From assembly GCF_016863515.1 (NCBI RefSeq), contig NZ_BOPA01000032.1:62001-126000 (forward strand): 64,000 bases of DNA, read 5' to 3'. The notes under the pieces are model-generated. The model was not told where the DNA came from. It ran no database searches and was given only the letters and a program-made list of their open reading frames with translations. Positions 61,059 to 64,000 of the stretch are shown here, in pieces. Position numbers and translations under genes: made by a program. The stretch is from Micromonospora gifhornensis (GTDB lineage: Bacteria > Actinomycetota > Actinomycetes > Mycobacteriales > Micromonosporaceae). The stretch's first letter is position 1; each line of letters starts with the position of its first letter.

Positions 61059-62281
61059 TGCCCCATTCTGGTCCCGATGGCCACCGGAATGGCGGCGATC
61101 GCCGCGGCCACGATGACCAGCAGCAGCACCGCCCCCAGCACGTTGAGCCACCGACCGTTGACCCGGTCGCCGAGATAGGTGCGGTCGTTGGCCACCACCA
61201 GGATCGGCAGGTAGGTCAGCGGCAACGCCACCGCACTGATGATCAACATGTACTCGGTGAGCGTCACCGGATCGATCCTGGTGAGCAGCAGAAGCACCCC
61301 GAGCAGCACACTGACCAGCAACACCGTGTGGAACCGGGCCGCCTCACGCGGGCTGACCCGCTTGCCCCACTGCCAACCGAAATACTGCGCGGCGGCGTAC
61401 GCGGCCGACAACCCGGTCTCCAACGCGGCGCCGAAGGTGACCGCGAAGAACGCCAGCGCCGCGATCGCCAGGCCGACCCCGCCGAAGGCCAGCACGACCG
61501 GATGGGCGACGTCGTCGAGGTCGGAGACGGTCAGGCCGGCGGGCCGCAGCACCACCGTCGCGGTGGCGATCAGCGACAGCGCCAGGAACCCCCCGACCGG
61601 GAAGCCGACGAGCACGCTGAACCGGGCGTCAGCCAGGTCGGCGGCGCTCCACCGTTCCTCCACACCGCCGGAGGAGAAGAAGAAGACCTCGTACGGGCTG
61701 ACGGTCGAGGCGAACAGCGCCACCGCGACGAACCAGTACGCCCCCCACCCCTGCCCGCCGTCGTCGATGCTCACCGCGCCACGCCCGAGTGCCGCCCAGT
61801 CGGTCGGCAACCAGAACAGCGCCACGGCGAAGACCACCAACGTCAGGCCGGCCAGCCCGAACAGCCGTTCCATCACCGGGAAGCGCACCCGCCACAGCAC
61901 CAGCCACACCGCCGCCCCGGCGACCGGCACCCAGAGCAGGTACGGCACCCCGCTGGCCAGTTGCAACGCCAGTGCCACACCGCCCAGTTCGGCGGCCAGG
62001 GTGATCACCGTGACCACATACGATGCGATCAGGTTGACAAGCGCCATGCGGGCCCCGAGCCGCTCCCGGACCAGGTCGAACACCGCGCGGCCGGTCACTG
62101 CCGCGATCCGTCCGGCCATCTCGGCGTACGCGCAGATCGCGATCACGCCGAGCAGCAGCACCCAGGAGTGGGCCATGCCGAAGCGGGCGCCGGCCTGACC
62201 GGCGGCCACCAGGTCGCCGATGTCGACGAAGCCACCGACCGCGGAGAGGATGCCGAGCGTGGCGGCGAGCAGCTTCTTCAC
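61055..62281 (-). CDS. NRAMP-family-like metal transporter with altered motifs
   Basis: A 408-residue protein with about eleven membrane helices, similar to NRAMP divalent-metal transporters. In M1 the usual DPGN reads DIGD (residues 20-23), and in M6 the usual MPH region reads TVSPYEVFFFSS, so the metal-binding Asn and Met are missing. Substrate and mechanism may therefore differ from Mn/Fe uptake. GTG start 62281. It heads an operon with two PRC-barrel proteins; the IS607-type element lies directly upstream. Confidence 0.82.
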   Translation of the reverse strand: MKKLLAATLGILSAVGGFVDIGDLVAAGQAGARFGMAHSWVLLLGVIAICAYAEMAGRIAAVTGRAVFDLVRERLGARMALVNLIASYVVTVITLAAELGGVALALQLASGVPYLLWVPVAGAAVWLVLWRVRFPVMERLFGLAGLTLVVFAVALFWLPTDWAALGRGAVSIDDGGQGWGAYWFVAVALFASTVSPYEVFFFSSGGVEERWSAADLADARFSVLVGFPVGGFLALSLIATATVVLRPAGLTVSDLDDVAHPVVLAFGGVGLAIAALAFFAVTFGAALETGLSAAYAAAQYFGWQWGKRVSPREAARFHTVLLVSVLLGVLLLLTRIDPVTLTEYMLIISAVALPLTYLPILVVANDRTYLGDRVNGRWLNVLGAVLLLVIVAAAIAAIPVAIGTRMGQ

Positions 62282-62349
62282 GTCGACGGCGTCGCGGGCT
62301 CGGTCATCGACGCGACAATATCGCCGCCAAGCCGCAAACTACTGTGAAA

Positions 62350-62400
62350 CGGGCATAGGGGGTCTGTCGCTCGACGACTCCCCGATCACACCGTTACCTC
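62350..62400 (-). ncRNA. Candidate omega RNA (reRNA) hairpin 3' of tnpB
   Basis: Downstream of tnpB, a nested hairpin can be drawn: GGGG (62359-62362) with CCCC (62380-62383), and inside it GTCG (62366-62369) with CGAC (62375-62378). TnpB guide RNAs are known to come from the 3' end of tnpB plus the element end, so this is the expected place. The guide part would continue past the element boundary toward the NRAMP gene. Inference from position and structure. Confidence 0.35.
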
Positions 62401-63780
62401 TCAGTGCGCTTTAGTGAGCACACGGTCGGTAGTCCTGCCTTGCGGCAAGACGGTCCCGGTCTGACCGGCGGATGCCGTGCCGGATTCACGCTTCACGGCC
62501 ACCTGCCCGCGTACGCGGGTCTTCTGGTCGGCTCCACGTGCTGCCACCGGGCCACTCCCGGCGGTGTCGAACTCAGCCGCGAGTGCGGCCAGGTTGAGCG
62601 AGGCGTTGCGGTCCCGGTCGAGAACCAGGCCGCACGCCTCACACTGGTATTCACGCTCGGAAAGGGCGAGCTTGGCTTTCACCGCGCCGCAGCCCGAGCA
62701 GGTCTTCGAGGACGGGTACCAGCGGTCGGCCGCGAGCAGCCGACCACCGTTCCACCCGGTCTTGTACGCCAACTGGCGGCGGATCTCGGCGAACCCGGCG
62801 TCGGCGATGTGCCGGGCCAGCTTGCGATTCCGCAGCATGCCGGTGACGTTGAGGTCTTCCACCACGACCGTGCCGTGCTCGCGGGCGAGCCGGGTGGTGA
62901 GCTTGTGCAGGCCGTCACGGCGCAGGTTCGCCACCCGCGCGTGCGCACGACCGAGTCGGGCCGCTGCCCGCTCCCAGCGTTTCGACACCCGTCGTCCGGT
63001 ACGCCGGTCCGGGCCGGTCTTACGCGACAGCGCACGACCCAAAGCACGCATGCGCTGCTGCGCGGCGACCAGGTGGCGCGGGTTGTCGACCAGTTCGCCG
63101 GTGGACAGCACCGCAAGGTGCTTGATCCCGACATCTACACCGACCACCGATGCGGGCCGGGCCGGAATGCGTTCGGCACGGTCGACCTCGACGGTGAACG
63201 AGACGTGCCAGCGCCCGCCGTCACGCCGTACGGTCGCGGACATGATCCGGGCGGTGCCGTTGTCCAGGCGACGGGCCAGTTTGCGAGCCGACTCGTGCAG
63301 CTTCAACCGGCCCAGCCGGGGCAGGACCACGTGCATCCGGTCGGGCTCGACCCGGATCGCCCCGGTGGTGAACCGCACCGATGGTGTAGTGCGGCGGCGG
63401 GACTTGAACCGGGGAAACCCGACAGGCCGACCGGCCCGCGTGCCCCTGCGGGAGCCGGCCCAGTTCTTCAACCCGCGAGCCAGAGCGTCCAGGCCGGTGT
63501 TGAACGCCTCCTTGGACACCTCGCCCCACCACGGCGCCACGTCGGGCTTCGCGGCGTTCCACGCCTTACGCAGCCCGGCAAGGGACCAGGACAGCGACGG
63601 CGTCAACTCCTCGTCCGGCACACCGTAGGAACGCTCGGCGCTGCGCTGGTCCATAACCGCCTTGACCTTCGCGAGCGCCCAGTTGTGCGCGACGCGGGCG
63701 GCCCCGGCATGCGCGAGCACGTCGCGTTCCTGACCCGGGGTGAGATCCAGCGCGAACCGGTACGCCTGGATCGTCTTCAC
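62401..63780 (-). CDS. tnpB: TnpB, RNA-guided endonuclease of IS607-type element
   Basis: A 459-residue TnpB. The RuvC active site is intact: D216 in GVDVGIKHLAVL, E309 in VVVEDLNVTG, and Asp in LDRDRNASLN (388/390). The zinc ribbon has C361, C364, C380 and C383 (CSGCG and CEACG). The N-terminal IQAYRFALDLTPGQE and HNWALAKV match the wedge domain. TnpB is the ancestor-like nuclease of Cas12 and helps the element persist by cutting donor or target DNA. The GTG overlaps the recombinase stop as GTGA. The C-terminal about 55 residues after the RuvC end are basic and low in conservation. Confidence 0.93.
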   Translation of the reverse strand: MKTIQAYRFALDLTPGQERDVLAHAGAARVAHNWALAKVKAVMDQRSAERSYGVPDEELTPSLSWSLAGLRKAWNAAKPDVAPWWGEVSKEAFNTGLDALARGLKNWAGSRRGTRAGRPVGFPRFKSRRRTTPSVRFTTGAIRVEPDRMHVVLPRLGRLKLHESARKLARRLDNGTARIMSATVRRDGGRWHVSFTVEVDRAERIPARPASVVGVDVGIKHLAVLSTGELVDNPRHLVAAQQRMRALGRALSRKTGPDRRTGRRVSKRWERAAARLGRAHARVANLRRDGLHKLTTRLAREHGTVVVEDLNVTGMLRNRKLARHIADAGFAEIRRQLAYKTGWNGGRLLAADRWYPSSKTCSGCGAVKAKLALSEREYQCEACGLVLDRDRNASLNLAALAAEFDTAGSGPVAARGADQKTRVRGQVAVKRESGTASAGQTGTVLPQGRTTDRVLTKAH

Positions 63781-64000
63781 GCCGAGCCGCTTTCGGTGGC
63801 GGCTTCAACCGCGCGGCGGGCACGGTTCGCGGCAGCGCGGCGGCCGTACAGGCGGGCGCACAACGAGGTGAGGATTTCGGTCACGTCGCGGACCAGGTCG
63901 TCATCGACCTCGGCCGGATCGACCACCAGCAGACGGCGGCCCTGCGCGGTCAGGGCGGCCTCGACATACTCGGCACCGAAGCGGGCGAACCGGTCTCGGT
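63777..64000 (-). CDS. tnpA: IS607-type serine recombinase TnpA (C-terminal part, cut by window edge)
   Basis: The last 73 residues of the transposase, from RDRFARFGAEYVEAALTAQG through RRLLVVDPAEVDDDLVRDV to an Arg/Ala-rich tail ending GSA. These are the end of the small serine recombinase domain; helix residues LTSLCARLYGRRAA are typical of IS607 TnpA. The catalytic Ser and the DNA-binding N terminus lie outside the window. Its stop overlaps tnpB. Confidence 0.85.
   Translation of the reverse strand, partial: RDRFARFGAEYVEAALTAQGRRLLVVDPAEVDDDLVRDVTEILTSLCARLYGRRAAANRARRAVEAATESGSA

Larger units (their letters stand above)
62350..64000 (-). mobile_element. IS607-type element (tnpA serine recombinase + tnpB), left part in window
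   Basis: Two overlapping genes on the minus strand: a serine recombinase C terminus at the window edge and a full TnpB. This is the IS607 arrangement. The downstream end should lie between the tnpB stop (62401) and the NRAMP start (62281); the exact boundary cannot be fixed because IS607 elements lack terminal inverted repeats. The other end is outside the window. Confidence 0.75.

Overview
The window is about 64 kb of very GC-rich DNA (third codon positions almost all G or C). Gene order and protein sequences point to an actinomycete of the Micromonosporaceae, probably Micromonospora or a close relative. This is inferred from gene content and order; there is no rRNA here to confirm it. Both edges cut genes: priA on the left and the serine recombinase of an IS607-type element on the right.

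Layout. 1-6.9 kb: translation and replication housekeeping (priA 3' part, a P-loop kinase with a ParB-like tail, a cytochrome P450, def, fmt, rsmB). 6.9-10.7 kb: two tandem septum-formation-type lipoproteins on the minus strand, rpe, and a receiver-GGDEF protein. 10.7-14.7 kb: a riboflavin operon (ribD, ribE, a 38-codon linker ORF, ribBA, ribH) behind an FMN riboswitch with a visible hairpin over the ribosome binding site. 14.7-19.3 kb: minus-strand acyl-CoA dehydrogenase/oxidase and an amino-acid-type ABC importer. 19.4-27.7 kb: hisE, hisG, a PH-domain membrane protein, infC-rpmI-rplT behind an attenuator, an rRNA methyltransferase, pheS, pheT.

27.7-36.0 kb is an accessory block lying between pheT and argC, which are near neighbours in other actinobacteria. 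It holds a Crp/Fnr regulator, a divergent three-gene cassette (class III cyclase-like protein, large P-loop/HEAT-like protein, uncharacterised helical protein), and a three-gene sugar-nucleotide/glycosyltransferase operon. Copies of the same 57-bp hairpin repeat lie in direct orientation at its two ends. The cyclase-like and P-loop proteins share a 22-residue Gly/Asn-rich motif. This cassette is the best candidate for a little-described system, plausibly cyclic-nucleotide-linked signalling or defence.

36-43.4 kb is the arginine operon argC-J-B-D-F-R-H behind an operator-rich promoter. It lacks argG, and argR is joined to argH by a 13-codon ORF. 43.5-48.8 kb is mixed accessory DNA: an alpha/beta hydrolase, a membrane protein, a DUF1152 protein, three gene remnants in a row, an Aag glycosylase and a hicBA toxin-antitoxin pair. 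48.9-50.7 kb is a flavin monooxygenase/FMN reductase pair. 50.7-55.2 kb carries two tandem-domain universal stress proteins and a P-type ATPase, recalling the mycobacterial dormancy pair USP/CtpF. 55.4-58.9 kb has acetyltransferases and a MarR regulator beside a quinone-reductase/SDR operon with three identical-type inverted repeats. 59-62.3 kb has a CNNM/CorC protein, two PRC-barrel proteins and a non-canonical NRAMP-family transporter. 62.3-64 kb is the IS607-type element with tnpB.

Two expression habits recur. Adjacent genes often overlap by GTGA or ATGA, implying translational coupling. Several genes have a -10-like hexamer ending exactly 6 nt before the start codon, implying leaderless mRNAs.
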